Source: an uncultured Clostridia bacterium
GTDB taxonomy: Bacteria; Bacillota; Clostridia; Christensenellales; Aristaeellaceae
Direction of reading: 5' to 3'
Assembly (NCBI GenBank): GCA_934630975.1
Contig: CAKTXH010000022.1
Span: 1 to 31,464 of the forward strand
Length of the DNA: 31,464 bases
Shown one piece after another: positions 24,592 through 31,464 of this stretch. The notes beneath the pieces were generated by a model. That model saw only the letters and a program-made list of their open reading frames with translations. It ran no database searches and was not told the origin of the DNA. The position numbers and the translations under genes are program-made. Position 1 is the first letter of the stretch. Each line of letters starts with the position of its first letter.

Positions 24592-24619
24592 TTGACAAAA
24601 AAGGAAATCAGCGTATAAT
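24592..24619 (+). promoter_or_regulatory. Consensus sigma-A promoter of the phosphoribosyltransferase gene
   Basis: A perfect TTGACA (24592-24597) and a perfect TATAAT (24614-24619) with a 16-bp spacer, 55 nt before the start codon. The in-frame ATG at 24618 falls within the -10 and cannot be the start. Confidence 0.88.
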
Positions 24620-24674
24620 GAAAACGATGATTATTGTCCCGGTTTTCCGGCGGCAAGAAAGAAGGTTCGACTTC

Positions 24675-25235
24675 ATGAATACGCATTATCACATGACTAT
24701 CGCCGGCTGCGAGCGCGATCTGCCCATCTGCCCGCTCAATGATAAGCTTTCTATTGGCGCGTTCGTCATCTTTGGCGACTGCGAGCTGACCGAGGCCTGC
24801 GCGACCGAGCTGCTCAAGAAAGCGCCGGAATTTGACTATCTCATCACGGCGGAGAGCAAGGGTATTCCGCTGGCGTATGAGATGGCGCGTCAACTGGGCT
24901 GCAAGAAGTGGATGCTTGCGCGCAAAGGCGTGAAGCTCTATATGAAGGACGTGATCGGCGTGGAGGTTCGCTCCATCACCACCGACCACGTGCAGAAGCT
25001 TTATATCGACGGCGAGGACGCCGCTCTGATGAAGGGCAAGCGCATTTTGATCGTGGATGACGTCATCTCCACCGGCGAATCGCTCACCGCGCTGGAAAAG
25101 CTTGTGGAGAAGGCCGGCGGCAACATCTGCGGCCGCATGGCGATTCTCGCAGAAGGCGACGCGCAGGAGCGCGAGGATATCATCTACCTCGAGAAGCTGC
25201 CGCTCTTTAACCCGGACGGCACGGTTCTCGGCTGA
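24675..25235 (+). CDS. Adenine/xanthine-type phosphoribosyltransferase
   Basis: 186 residues, a type I PRTase. The PRPP-binding motif ILIVDDVISTGES is at 124-136, preceded by the flexible-loop region and ITAESKGIPLAYEMA near 58-71. It resembles adenine (Apt) and xanthine (Xpt) enzymes that salvage a purine base with PRPP to the nucleotide; the base specificity is not settled by what I can see. The ATG at 24675 has AAGAAGG about 10 nt upstream and sits downstream of the promoter. No purine riboswitch core is evident in the short leader. The end meets a hairpin that overlaps the next gene's ribosome binding site. Confidence 0.88.
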   Translation: MNTHYHMTIAGCERDLPICPLNDKLSIGAFVIFGDCELTEACATELLKKAPEFDYLITAESKGIPLAYEMARQLGCKKWMLARKGVKLYMKDVIGVEVRSITTDHVQKLYIDGEDAALMKGKRILIVDDVISTGESLTALEKLVEKAGGNICGRMAILAEGDAQEREDIIYLEKLPLFNPDGTVLG

Positions 25236-25246
25236 TTTCATGCACA

Positions 25247-25301
25247 AACAGCCCTTTGACGCATAGGCTTTTAGCAGAACGTCGAAAGGGGCTGTTCTTT
25301 T
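25247..25301 (+). terminator. Hairpin with T tail that contains the LysM gene's ribosome binding site
   Basis: About 15 paired bases with two single bulges (25247-25261 with 25280-25296), an 18-nt loop and CTTTT right before the ATG at 25302. It can serve as the phosphoribosyltransferase gene's terminator. Its right arm includes AAAGGGG (25285-25291), the only ribosome binding site for the next gene. Confidence 0.75.
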
Positions 25302-25922
25302 ATGGATCAAATCAACGCAACCACGGTCGAGAACGAACTGATTAACCAGACGGCGATTGAGCCGGATACCGGCGCGTGCCCGGCAGGCAGCGAAACCTAT
25401 CGGGTGCAGCGCGGCGACAGCTTTTATCTGATTGCCCGGAAGTTTGGCGTCAGCGTGCGTGCCCTGATGAACGCCAATCCGAATATCGCGGCGGGGCATC
25501 TGCTGGTGGGCGATATTCTGTGCGTGCCGGTGGGCGAGGGGCGATCCTGCCCGGTCGGTTCATCCGCGTATACGGTGCAGCAGGGGCAGAGCGTGGTGGA
25601 CGTCATGCTGTCCTCCAACGTGTCACTCAGGGCTTTACGCGAGTATAACGAGGATATCCGCCTGACGGCGCTGCGCCCGGGCGACGTGCTCTGCGTGCCG
25701 CCGAGCGGGGATAGAGGGCTTTGCGAAAACGGAGGCCCGGTCTACCGGCTGCAGGAGGGCGATACGCTCGATGAAATCGCCGAGCGCAACGGCACAAACG
25801 TTGAGCAGCTGCTGCGGCTCAATCCGAATCTGCTGCCCAGCGATTTTGTCACCGGGCAGGTGATCTGCCTTCCGACGAGGCGGCGCGTGACGGAGGAAAC
25901 GACGCAGGAACAGGAAATCTGA
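25302..25922 (+). CDS. Triple LysM-domain protein
   Basis: 206 residues with three LysM modules at about 33-76, 90-133 and 148-191, which bind N-acetylglucosamine polymers such as peptidoglycan. Each begins with a YxVQxGD/YRLQEGD-like strand and ends with a (L/I)CVP or ICLP strand. A cysteine precedes each module and another closes it: C26/C74, C83/C131 and C141/C189, always 48 apart, which suggests one disulphide per module. No signal peptide is visible, so export could be non-classical, or the protein could be placed in the spore coat by the mother cell (inference, as for other sporulation LysM proteins). The tail is acidic and Thr/Glu-rich. The ATG at 25302 follows AAAGGGG by 10 nt. Confidence 0.9.
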   Translation: MDQINATTVENELINQTAIEPDTGACPAGSETYRVQRGDSFYLIARKFGVSVRALMNANPNIAAGHLLVGDILCVPVGEGRSCPVGSSAYTVQQGQSVVDVMLSSNVSLRALREYNEDIRLTALRPGDVLCVPPSGDRGLCENGGPVYRLQEGDTLDEIAERNGTNVEQLLRLNPNLLPSDFVTGQVICLPTRRRVTEETTQEQEI

Positions 25923-25930
25923 TACATAGC

Positions 25931-25964
25931 AAAAGGAGCGGGCCGCGCGGACCCGCTCCTTTTT
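25931..25964. terminator. Bidirectional terminator between LysM gene and plsY
   Basis: A perfect 12-bp stem (25931-25942 with 25952-25963) and a 9-nt loop, with T4-5 runs on both strands, between converging genes. Confidence 0.92.
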
Positions 25965-25985
25965 GATGATTCGAAATGTGGGCGC

Positions 25986-26600
25986 TCAGCCCGCTTTTTT
26001 GCCGAAGCTGAGCTTGTTTTCCGTGTGGTTCATCAGCCGCTTGATGTTCGGCGCATGCCGCCAGATGGCCAGCAGGCAGATGGCGATTACCGATCCCCAG
26101 ATTACCGGGTCGCAGGGCGTGGTGAACATGATGAAAAACGGAAGCGTGACGGCCGCACCCAGCGAACCGGCGGAGACATAGCGCGTCGCTGCGACCAGCA
26201 GCAGGAACACGCCGAACGCGCACAGCGTCTGCACCGGGAACACGATGAGCAGACAGCCGAAGCTTGTCGCAATGCCCTTGCCGCCTTTAAAACTGAAGTA
26301 AAGCGGGAAATTGTGCCCCAGAATCGCGCCGAATGCGCCGACGATTTCGCCCGCCTGCGTGCCCAGCCATGCCTTGCCGATCAGCACGGCGACAATGCCC
26401 TTGAGCAGGTCGCCCGCGAACGTCAGCAGGGCGTATTTTTTGCCCATGACGCGCAGAATGTTCGTCGTGCCGGAGTTGCCGCTGCCTTCGCTGCGGATAT
26501 CCTTGTGGCTGAACACACGGGAGACGATCACGCCCGTGGAAATGCTGCCCAGCAGGTAGCCGATCACGAGCGTCAGAATCAGCTTGATGGATTCGCTCAT
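25986..26600 (-). CDS. plsY: Glycerol-3-phosphate acyltransferase PlsY
   Basis: 204 residues, an integral membrane enzyme that acylates sn-glycerol 3-phosphate with acyl-phosphate to lysophosphatidate, the first step of phospholipid synthesis in Bacillota. Several membrane helices are evident, starting with ILTLVIGYLLGSISTGVIV. The three conserved loops are present: SGNSGTTNILR (motif 1), GHNFPLYFSFKGGKGIATS (motif 2, phosphate loop) and RHAPNIKRL near the end (motif 3). The start overlaps the der stop as ATGA, with GGGAG upstream inside der, so translation is coupled. It is the last gene of its operon. Confidence 0.96.
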   Translation of the reverse strand: MSESIKLILTLVIGYLLGSISTGVIVSRVFSHKDIRSEGSGNSGTTNILRVMGKKYALLTFAGDLLKGIVAVLIGKAWLGTQAGEIVGAFGAILGHNFPLYFSFKGGKGIATSFGCLLIVFPVQTLCAFGVFLLLVAATRYVSAGSLGAAVTLPFFIMFTTPCDPVIWGSVIAICLLAIWRHAPNIKRLMNHTENKLSFGKKAG

Positions 26601-27937
26601 TTCACGTCATCTCCCTTTTGATTTTTGTTGCGGAGGATGAAACGGATCGGCGTACCTTCAAAACCGAAGGACTTGCGGAACTGGTTTTCCAGATAACGCT
26701 GATAGGCAAAATGCATCAGCTTTTCGTCGTTGACGAAGAGCACGAAGGTCGGCGGGCAGACGCTCTGCTGTGTCGCGTAGTAAATCTTGAGCCGGCGGCC
26801 GCTGATGTACGGCGGCTGGAGCGCGGTGGTCGCGTCGGCCAGAATGTCGTTGAGCAGGCCGGTCGTGATGCGGCGGGAAGTCTGGCCGTAGACCTCGCGA
26901 ACGCTTTCCAGCACCTTCGGCACGCGCTGACCCGTCAGCGCAGAGATGAAGAGCACCGGGGCGTAATCCATGAACTTGAGATCCTCGATGACCTTCTTGC
27001 GGAAGGCTTCCATCGTGTTGGTGTCCTTTTCCAGCGCGTCCCATTTGTTGACGACGATGATGGCGGCTTTGCCTTCCTCGTGCACGTAACCGGCGACTTT
27101 CGTATCCTGCTCGGTTACGCCGTCCTCCGCGTTGATGACGATGAGCGCCACGTCGCAGCGGCGCACAGCGGCCAGCGCACGCACAATGCTGTAACGCTCG
27201 ATAGATTCTTCCTCGATGGCGCGCTTGCGGCGGATACCGGCTGTGTCGATGATGTTGTAGCGCTGGCCGTCGCGGATAAACGCGGTGTCAATCGCGTCGC
27301 GCGTCGTGCCCGCAATGCCGGAAACCATCGAACGCTCCTGACCGAGAATTCGGTTGACGAGGCTGGATTTGCCCACGTTCGGGCGGCCGACCACGGCAAT
27401 CTGAATGATGTGCTCTTCCTCGTCTTCAACCTGCTCGTCTTTCGGGAAATGCTTGACCATTTCATCCAGCAGGTCGCCCAGACCGAGCATGTTCGTCGCG
27501 GAAATGGGGAAGGGATCGCCCAGACCCAGCGCGTAGAAATCATAGATGTTGTCGTTCATACCCTGATGATCGACCTTGTTGACCACCAGAATAACCGGCT
27601 TGCGGCTCTTGCGCAGCATGGTGGCGACGTCCTCGTCGTCGGCGGTCATGCCAGTGCGGCCATCGGTGAAGAAAAGAATCACGTCGCAGGTGTCGATGGC
27701 GATTTCGGCCTGACGGCGCATCTGCTTGAGCAAGATGTCGTCCGTGCGCGGCTCGATGCCGCCGGTGTCGATCAACGTGAATTTGTAATTGAGCCATTCG
27801 CAATCTGCGTAGATGCGGTCGCGCGTCACGCCGGGCGTATCCTCCACGATGGAGATGCGGCGGCCGGCGATTTTGTTAAAGAAAGTCGATTTGCCCACGT
27901 TCGGGCGGCCGACGACCGCGACAAGGGGTTTGGCCAT
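26597..27937 (-). CDS. der: Ribosome assembly GTPase Der (EngA)
   Basis: 446 residues. An essential double GTPase for 50S subunit maturation. The first G domain has GRPNVGKSTFFN (P loop) with DTGG and NKVD; the second has GRPNVGKSSLVN, DTAGIRRK and NKWD. The C-terminal KH-like domain runs from about 350 and ends in a basic tail. The ATG at 27937 follows GGAGG by 7 nt, and the upstream radical SAM gene ends only 2 nt before. It overlaps plsY by 4 nt. The pairing of der with a DUF512-type radical SAM gene and plsY is common in Clostridia. Confidence 0.98.
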   Translation of the reverse strand: MAKPLVAVVGRPNVGKSTFFNKIAGRRISIVEDTPGVTRDRIYADCEWLNYKFTLIDTGGIEPRTDDILLKQMRRQAEIAIDTCDVILFFTDGRTGMTADDEDVATMLRKSRKPVILVVNKVDHQGMNDNIYDFYALGLGDPFPISATNMLGLGDLLDEMVKHFPKDEQVEDEEEHIIQIAVVGRPNVGKSSLVNRILGQERSMVSGIAGTTRDAIDTAFIRDGQRYNIIDTAGIRRKRAIEEESIERYSIVRALAAVRRCDVALIVINAEDGVTEQDTKVAGYVHEEGKAAIIVVNKWDALEKDTNTMEAFRKKVIEDLKFMDYAPVLFISALTGQRVPKVLESVREVYGQTSRRITTGLLNDILADATTALQPPYISGRRLKIYYATQQSVCPPTFVLFVNDEKLMHFAYQRYLENQFRKSFGFEGTPIRFILRNKNQKGDDVK

Positions 27938-27939
27938 GT

Positions 27940-29247
27940 TTATTCCTCCGTTCCGCGCAGGGCATAGAGCAAATCCGCGCCGTCGTCCGGGACGGGGGTG
28001 ATGCGGATGCCGAGCTGCCGCTGCGCCTGTTCAAGCGTCATATCGTCCAGAAAAATTTCTTCTCCCTGACGAAGCATGCTTTCGGTGATGAGTATTTCAT
28101 CTGCTTCCTCGCCTTTGAGCTGCGCGACCAGATCCTGCCCGGTAATCAGGCCGGAAACGGTCACGGTTTCGCCGAAGAAGTAGTTGATGATGGGTTTGAT
28201 TCGGATATCTACGCCGCCGACGAGGTGTTTGTCGATCAGCTCCTGCAAAAACGGCGCGACGGATGTGCCACAGGCCATGATCACGCGGCGTTTGACCGCC
28301 TGCCCTTCGTCGGGATCGAGGCGGACGGCTGTTTCGTACTCGTCTTTCAGGCGGCAGAGCAGGCCGACGCCATTTTCAAACTGCGGAAAATCCTCATAGC
28401 TGTCCACATCCGGCAGAGGATGCTTCGCAATCTGATAGAATTCGTCGGAAGGGAAGACGAACCGCGTGCCGTGCTTGGCGAGCATTTCCTTCTGAAATGC
28501 TTCTGCCTGCTGAATGACCTGTTCGGCTTCCTCCTGCGTGTAGGGGCGGAGCGGGTACAGATGCTCGCGGTATTTGGTCAGCCCGACCGGCACCAGCGCG
28601 ACCGTCAGCGCATGCGGCGCGAGCGAAGCCAGATCGTGCATGGTTCGCTCCAGCTCAGGCCCGTCGTTGATGCCGGGGCAGAGCACAACCTGACAGTGGA
28701 AGCTCATGTCGTGGGCAGCAAAGCGGCGGAGATGCTCCATAATGCGGTCGGCATGGATATGATGCAGCATTTTTTTGCGCAGTTCGCCGTTGGTGGTCTG
28801 CACCGAGATATACAGCGGGCTGGCGTGGCGCTCGATCATGCGATCCATTTCCTGCGGCGGCAGGTTGGTCAGCGTCACGAAGTTGCCCGCCATCAGTGAA
28901 AGCCGCCAGTCGTCGTCGCGCACATAAAGGCTTGGACGCATGCCCGGCGGCATTTGCTCGATGAAGCAGAACATGCAGTGGTTCGCGCAGGTCTTGGGGC
29001 AGCTCATCAGGGAGGATTCGAGCGTCAGCCCGAGCGGCTCTTCAATGAGCTTGTGAACGTGTACCGTGCGCGACTGACCGTTTTCATCCTCCAGCAGCAT
29101 TTCCAGCGACGGACGCGCGGTGAGGTATTGATAATCGACCAGATCAAGCACCGGCGTTCGGTTGATGGAAACGAGCGTTTCTCCCTCTCGGATGCCGCTG
29201 CGCGCGGCAAGCGAACCGGGATGAACGCGAACAATACGCTGGGGCAT
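27940..29247 (-). CDS. Radical SAM protein with N-terminal PDZ and DUF512 domains
   Basis: 435 residues, matching the uncharacterised TIGR03279/DUF512 family. Residues 1-66 form a PDZ-like module (GSLAARSGIREGETLVSINR). The cluster motif is CANHCMFC with C87, C91 and C94 (CxxxCxxC), and C83 just before it. Characteristic text follows: FIEQMPPGMRPSLYVRDDDW and GNFVTLTNL. The C-terminal DUF512 part includes VPVGLTKYR and, near the end, ACGTSVAPFLQELI. The substrate is unknown; linkage to der suggests ribosome or translation-related modification, which is inference. The ATG at 29247 follows GAAGGTG, and a promoter lies 39 nt upstream. Confidence 0.93.
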   Translation of the reverse strand: MPQRIVRVHPGSLAARSGIREGETLVSINRTPVLDLVDYQYLTARPSLEMLLEDENGQSRTVHVHKLIEEPLGLTLESSLMSCPKTCANHCMFCFIEQMPPGMRPSLYVRDDDWRLSLMAGNFVTLTNLPPQEMDRMIERHASPLYISVQTTNGELRKKMLHHIHADRIMEHLRRFAAHDMSFHCQVVLCPGINDGPELERTMHDLASLAPHALTVALVPVGLTKYREHLYPLRPYTQEEAEQVIQQAEAFQKEMLAKHGTRFVFPSDEFYQIAKHPLPDVDSYEDFPQFENGVGLLCRLKDEYETAVRLDPDEGQAVKRRVIMACGTSVAPFLQELIDKHLVGGVDIRIKPIINYFFGETVTVSGLITGQDLVAQLKGEEADEILITESMLRQGEEIFLDDMTLEQAQRQLGIRITPVPDDGADLLYALRGTEE

Positions 29248-29285
29248 GGAAGCGAAACACCTTCTTTTTCAAAATAACCCAACAT

Positions 29286-29314
29286 ATTATGATGGATTTC
29301 AACCGCAAAGTCAA
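29286..29314 (-). promoter_or_regulatory. Promoter of the radical SAM-der-plsY operon
   Basis: On the minus strand TTGACT (29309-29314), a 17-bp spacer and CATAAT (29286-29291), with the start codon 39 nt below. Confidence 0.75.
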
Positions 29315-29346
29315 GCGTTTGCATATAAAAAACGCACGGCAGGCGG

Positions 29347-29368
29347 AAAAATCGCCGCGCCGCGCGAT
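29347..29368 (-). terminator. spoIIP terminator
   Basis: On the minus strand a GC-rich hairpin (ATCGC with GCGAT arms) 11 nt after the spoIIP stop is followed by a T5 run. The stem is short, so confidence is moderate. Confidence 0.6.
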
Positions 29369-29379
29369 AAAAGCAAAAG

Positions 29380-30555
29380 TTATCCGTTTTGATCCTTCGG
29401 CTTTTTGCCGAAAAGCCCGCCGGTCATCTCGCTCACGTTCCGTCCGATTTTTTCGCCCATCGCTTTGCCGTCGCCTGTCTGCGCCAGCGCGAAGATCAAC
29501 ACGCCCGCCACGACGGCCACAATCAGAAAGATCACGCCGCCGGAAACGCCCTTATTGTCTTTCGCCGCCGCCTTTTGCGTGTCGGAAGCGCCTTTTTCGC
29601 TCTTTTCCGCGTTGGCGCTGCCTGTCTGCGGGCCGTACAGCGTGTTGGAAACGACTTTCGCCATCATTTCGGTTGAATTCAGCACACGCTCTTTGCTGAT
29701 GGTGTGGGTGCCGAATTCGAGCAGAATCGCATGCGGCGCAAGATCCTGGTTATACGTACCTTTGCCGATGAAGATATCCTTTACCAATCCGGGGTACTGC
29801 TTGTCCGCGACCGCTTTCATCTGCTTGGCGAATTCCCGGTTGACCGAGCTGTTTTGATTGCCGCGCCCGACCAGCAGGCGAACGCGGGAAGCGTTTTCGC
29901 CGTCGATGCTGCAAGCGTATTCGCTCTGGTCGGGTATGCCGTCGCGGTGGATGTCGATGATCGCGTCCGGCCCTTTCTGCAAAAGCCGTTCAGCCGTTTG
30001 GCGGCTGCGGCGATATGCGCCGGAATCGTGGGGCAGATGGGTGGATTCATCCAGAATCACGTCGATGCCCTGCTGCTGCAAAGCGTCGCGAAAATCGCGG
30101 GCCACGTCATAGATGCCGCCCTGCCCGTTGATGCTCTGCGTGCCGTCGGAAGGAATATAGCTTTCGTCGCTGTGGGTGACATACATCGCGATTAACTTGC
30201 GGGAATCGTCGGATTTTGCACTTGAGGCGGGTACGGCGCTTTCCTGCGCAAAGACGGGCTGCGCCTCCCCGACCTCCAGCCATGATACATCCGGCATGGT
30301 TTCTTCGCCGATTTTTTCCGCGATGGCGTTGCCGTTCTGCACGGTTGCGATGCGGTAAAGAATGTTATCGGCGCTGATATATTCGTCGCCTTCGTTGATT
30401 TCCCCGCTGATGGAGAACAGGTACGCGCCCGTTCCGTCTACCGCGACATGCAGCGATTCGGCCGTGTCGTCGGCGGAAGCCGTCGGCAGGAAGGCAGTGT
30501 ACAGCGTGATCGCCAGCGTCAAAGAGAGCATGAAACGGGAAAGTTTTTCTTTCAT
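29380..30555 (-). CDS. spoIIP: Stage II sporulation protein P (SpoIIP family)
   Basis: 391 residues. SpoIIP is the amidase and endopeptidase that, with SpoIID and SpoIIM, thins septal peptidoglycan for forespore engulfment. An N-terminal signal/anchor lies at about 8-28. The catalytic domain from about 118 has THSDESY (H128, E131), the DIHRDGIP motif (H203) and LLEFGTHT (E280), the residues expected for zinc binding and catalysis. Unusually, a second hydrophobic segment (about 339-358) and a basic cytoplasmic-type tail follow a Ser/Lys/Ala-rich linker, so the enzyme may be anchored at both ends. The ATG at 30555 has GGGAGG 9 nt upstream and overlaps the DUF1614 stop as ATGA. The common neighbour gpr is not here. 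Confidence 0.9.
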   Translation of the reverse strand: MKEKLSRFMLSLTLAITLYTAFLPTASADDTAESLHVAVDGTGAYLFSISGEINEGDEYISADNILYRIATVQNGNAIAEKIGEETMPDVSWLEVGEAQPVFAQESAVPASSAKSDDSRKLIAMYVTHSDESYIPSDGTQSINGQGGIYDVARDFRDALQQQGIDVILDESTHLPHDSGAYRRSRQTAERLLQKGPDAIIDIHRDGIPDQSEYACSIDGENASRVRLLVGRGNQNSSVNREFAKQMKAVADKQYPGLVKDIFIGKGTYNQDLAPHAILLEFGTHTISKERVLNSTEMMAKVVSNTLYGPQTGSANAEKSEKGASDTQKAAAKDNKGVSGGVIFLIVAVVAGVLIFALAQTGDGKAMGEKIGRNVSEMTGGLFGKKPKDQNG

Positions 30556-31190
30556 GCGCTTTGACCTCCCTGAAGCGTACTGCCGTTTGTTCTGCCGCGC
30601 GCGATGCGTTCCATGATTTCGCCGAACAGCTCGCAGAGCATGACCGCCGTTATGCCGGAAAGCACAATGGCGTCCAGCGCGCCCGCGCCGCCCAGAACAA
30701 GCGCCTGATTGACGCCGCGCGTCCAGTTGACCACGCCCGTCGCCGCATCGGCGAGAATTACGCCGAGTACGCCCGCGATAAACGCGCTGCGCCGGGAACG
30801 CCCCATCAGCCATGCGATGATACCGCCGCACAGGCCGTAGAGGATCATCGGGTCAAACGGCATGGTAACCGGGTCTGCGGGGAAAAACAGGCTGATGACG
30901 TAAATCACCGCGGCAGTCAGCACGGACGCAACCAGACAGCGGACGCGCTCTTTGCCCGTGCCCGCGTGAAAGAACAGATAAACGCAGACACCGAAGGGCA
31001 CAAGCGCGCCGCCGATATTGAGGGAAACCATTCCCAAACGGATATCCGGCAGCCAGCCGCCGACGAAAATCAGCGCGACCAGAAACAAAGCCTGCCTGTC
31101 GGTGAGCGCCATGCGATCCAGAACGCGCTGCAAAACGCCGAAGAGAATCAGCAGCGCGAGCACAACCAGAAGAATCATGCCCAGTGACAC
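30552..31190 (-). CDS. DUF1614 family multi-pass membrane protein
   Basis: 212 residues, starting at the GTG at 31190 with AAGGAGG 8 nt upstream; the longer frame to 31316 has no such site and would cover the promoter region. About six or seven hydrophobic helices. Family-like segments: FGVLQRVLDRMALTDRQAL, GMVSLNIGGALVPFGVCVY, LYGLCGGIIAWLMGRSRRSA and FIAGVLGVILADAATGV. DUF1614 is common in spore-forming Bacillota, function unknown. The 4-nt overlap with spoIIP implies coupled translation and suggests, as inference, a role in the sporulation membrane. Confidence 0.88.
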   Translation of the reverse strand: MSLGMILLVVLALLILFGVLQRVLDRMALTDRQALFLVALIFVGGWLPDIRLGMVSLNIGGALVPFGVCVYLFFHAGTGKERVRCLVASVLTAAVIYVISLFFPADPVTMPFDPMILYGLCGGIIAWLMGRSRRSAFIAGVLGVILADAATGVVNWTRGVNQALVLGGAGALDAIVLSGITAVMLCELFGEIMERIARGRTNGSTLQGGQSA

Positions 31191-31315
31191 GGAGCATCCC
31201 TCCTTGTTTGATTTCAGTAAAAACAGGATGCGCCGATTCGGCGTTTTATATGCTTTAAAGATGCGGCAAACGGTGTCGAAACCTGAACGGAAATGCGCAA
31301 GTTTTAGGCGGGGCA

Positions 31316-31344
31316 TTGCAAAAAACGGAAAAATCAGGTATAAT
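31316..31344 (+). promoter_or_regulatory. Sigma-A promoter of the topoisomerase gene
   Basis: TTGCAA (31316-31321), a 17-bp spacer and a perfect TATAAT (31339-31344), 34 nt before the ATG. Confidence 0.85.
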
Positions 31345-31378
31345 ACAAAATTGTACGATTATAAGGAGGGCTTTATTC

Positions 31379-31464
31379 ATGGCGAAAACCTACTCTGCCA
31401 GCATGCTCAAGGTGCTTGAAGGGCTGGATGCGGTTCGGATGCGTCCGGGTATGTACATCGGCTC
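31379..31464 (+). CDS. Type II topoisomerase subunit B (GyrB/ParE), N-terminal fragment
   Basis: Only the first 28 codons lie in the window. They encode the family-specific opening with VLEGLDAVRMRPGMYIG, which leads into the GHKL ATPase domain of GyrB and ParE. AAGGAGGG lies upstream of the ATG at 31379. The two paralogues cannot be told apart from this fragment. Divergent from the DUF1614-spoIIP pair. Confidence 0.9.
   Translation, partial: MAKTYSASMLKVLEGLDAVRMRPGMYIG

Noticed and set aside
26618..27967. 449-codon open frame opposite der
   Set aside because: Antisense shadow of der; repeated Asp, Val and His come from the codon usage of the real gene.

Overview
The window looks like chromosomal core DNA of an anaerobic, endospore-forming member of the Clostridia (Bacillota) with rather high GC. 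The evidence is an oxygen-sensitive class III ribonucleotide reductase (nrdD/nrdG), a SpoIIP-type sporulation hydrolase next to a DUF1614 membrane protein, consensus sigma-A promoters, strong GGAGG ribosome binding sites and the clostridial order radical SAM-PDZ gene, der, plsY. A more exact placement (for example among Christensenellales-like gut Clostridia) would be a guess. No insertion sequence, prophage, CRISPR array, tRNA or rRNA is visible.

Positions 1-6818 (+ strand) hold the most notable system: the 3' part of a large structured RNA followed by a small membrane protein and then dxs, tlyA, nadK, argR and recN. This gene order, together with the protein's DxxxD motif and helical membrane segments, identifies the RNA as OLE (ornate, large, extremophilic) RNA and the protein as its partner OapA. 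The 5' half of the RNA lies outside the window.

Positions 6868-12888 hold a secreted VanW-type protein (-), two small unknown genes that converge and overlap, a membrane-anchored beta-propeller protein on a 113-residue TATP-repeat stalk (+), and glycerol kinase (+). Positions 12843-20308 (+ strand) hold the primase-sigma factor pair dnaG-rpoD, a branched-chain aminotransferase behind a near-perfect promoter, and a three-gene cluster of an unknown helical protein, an RluA-type pseudouridine synthase and a Cof-type HAD phosphatase.

Positions 20322-24187 (- strand) form a deoxynucleotide cluster: nrdD, nrdG and a dUTPase, followed by a free methionine-R-sulfoxide reductase. Two NrdR boxes 31 bp apart sit exactly on the -35 and -10 of the nrdD promoter, so dNTP supply is probably repressed by NrdR. 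Positions 24592-25964 (+) hold a phosphoribosyltransferase and a three-LysM protein. Positions 25931-29314 (-) hold the tightly overlapping operon radical SAM-PDZ protein, der and plsY. Positions 29347-31190 (-) hold DUF1614 and spoIIP, coupled by an ATGA overlap. The window ends in the first 28 codons of a gyrB/parE-type topoisomerase gene with its own promoter.

Three convergent gene pairs are separated by strong bidirectional terminators. Three same-strand junctions carry terminator-like hairpins so close to the next start codon that no separate promoter fits.
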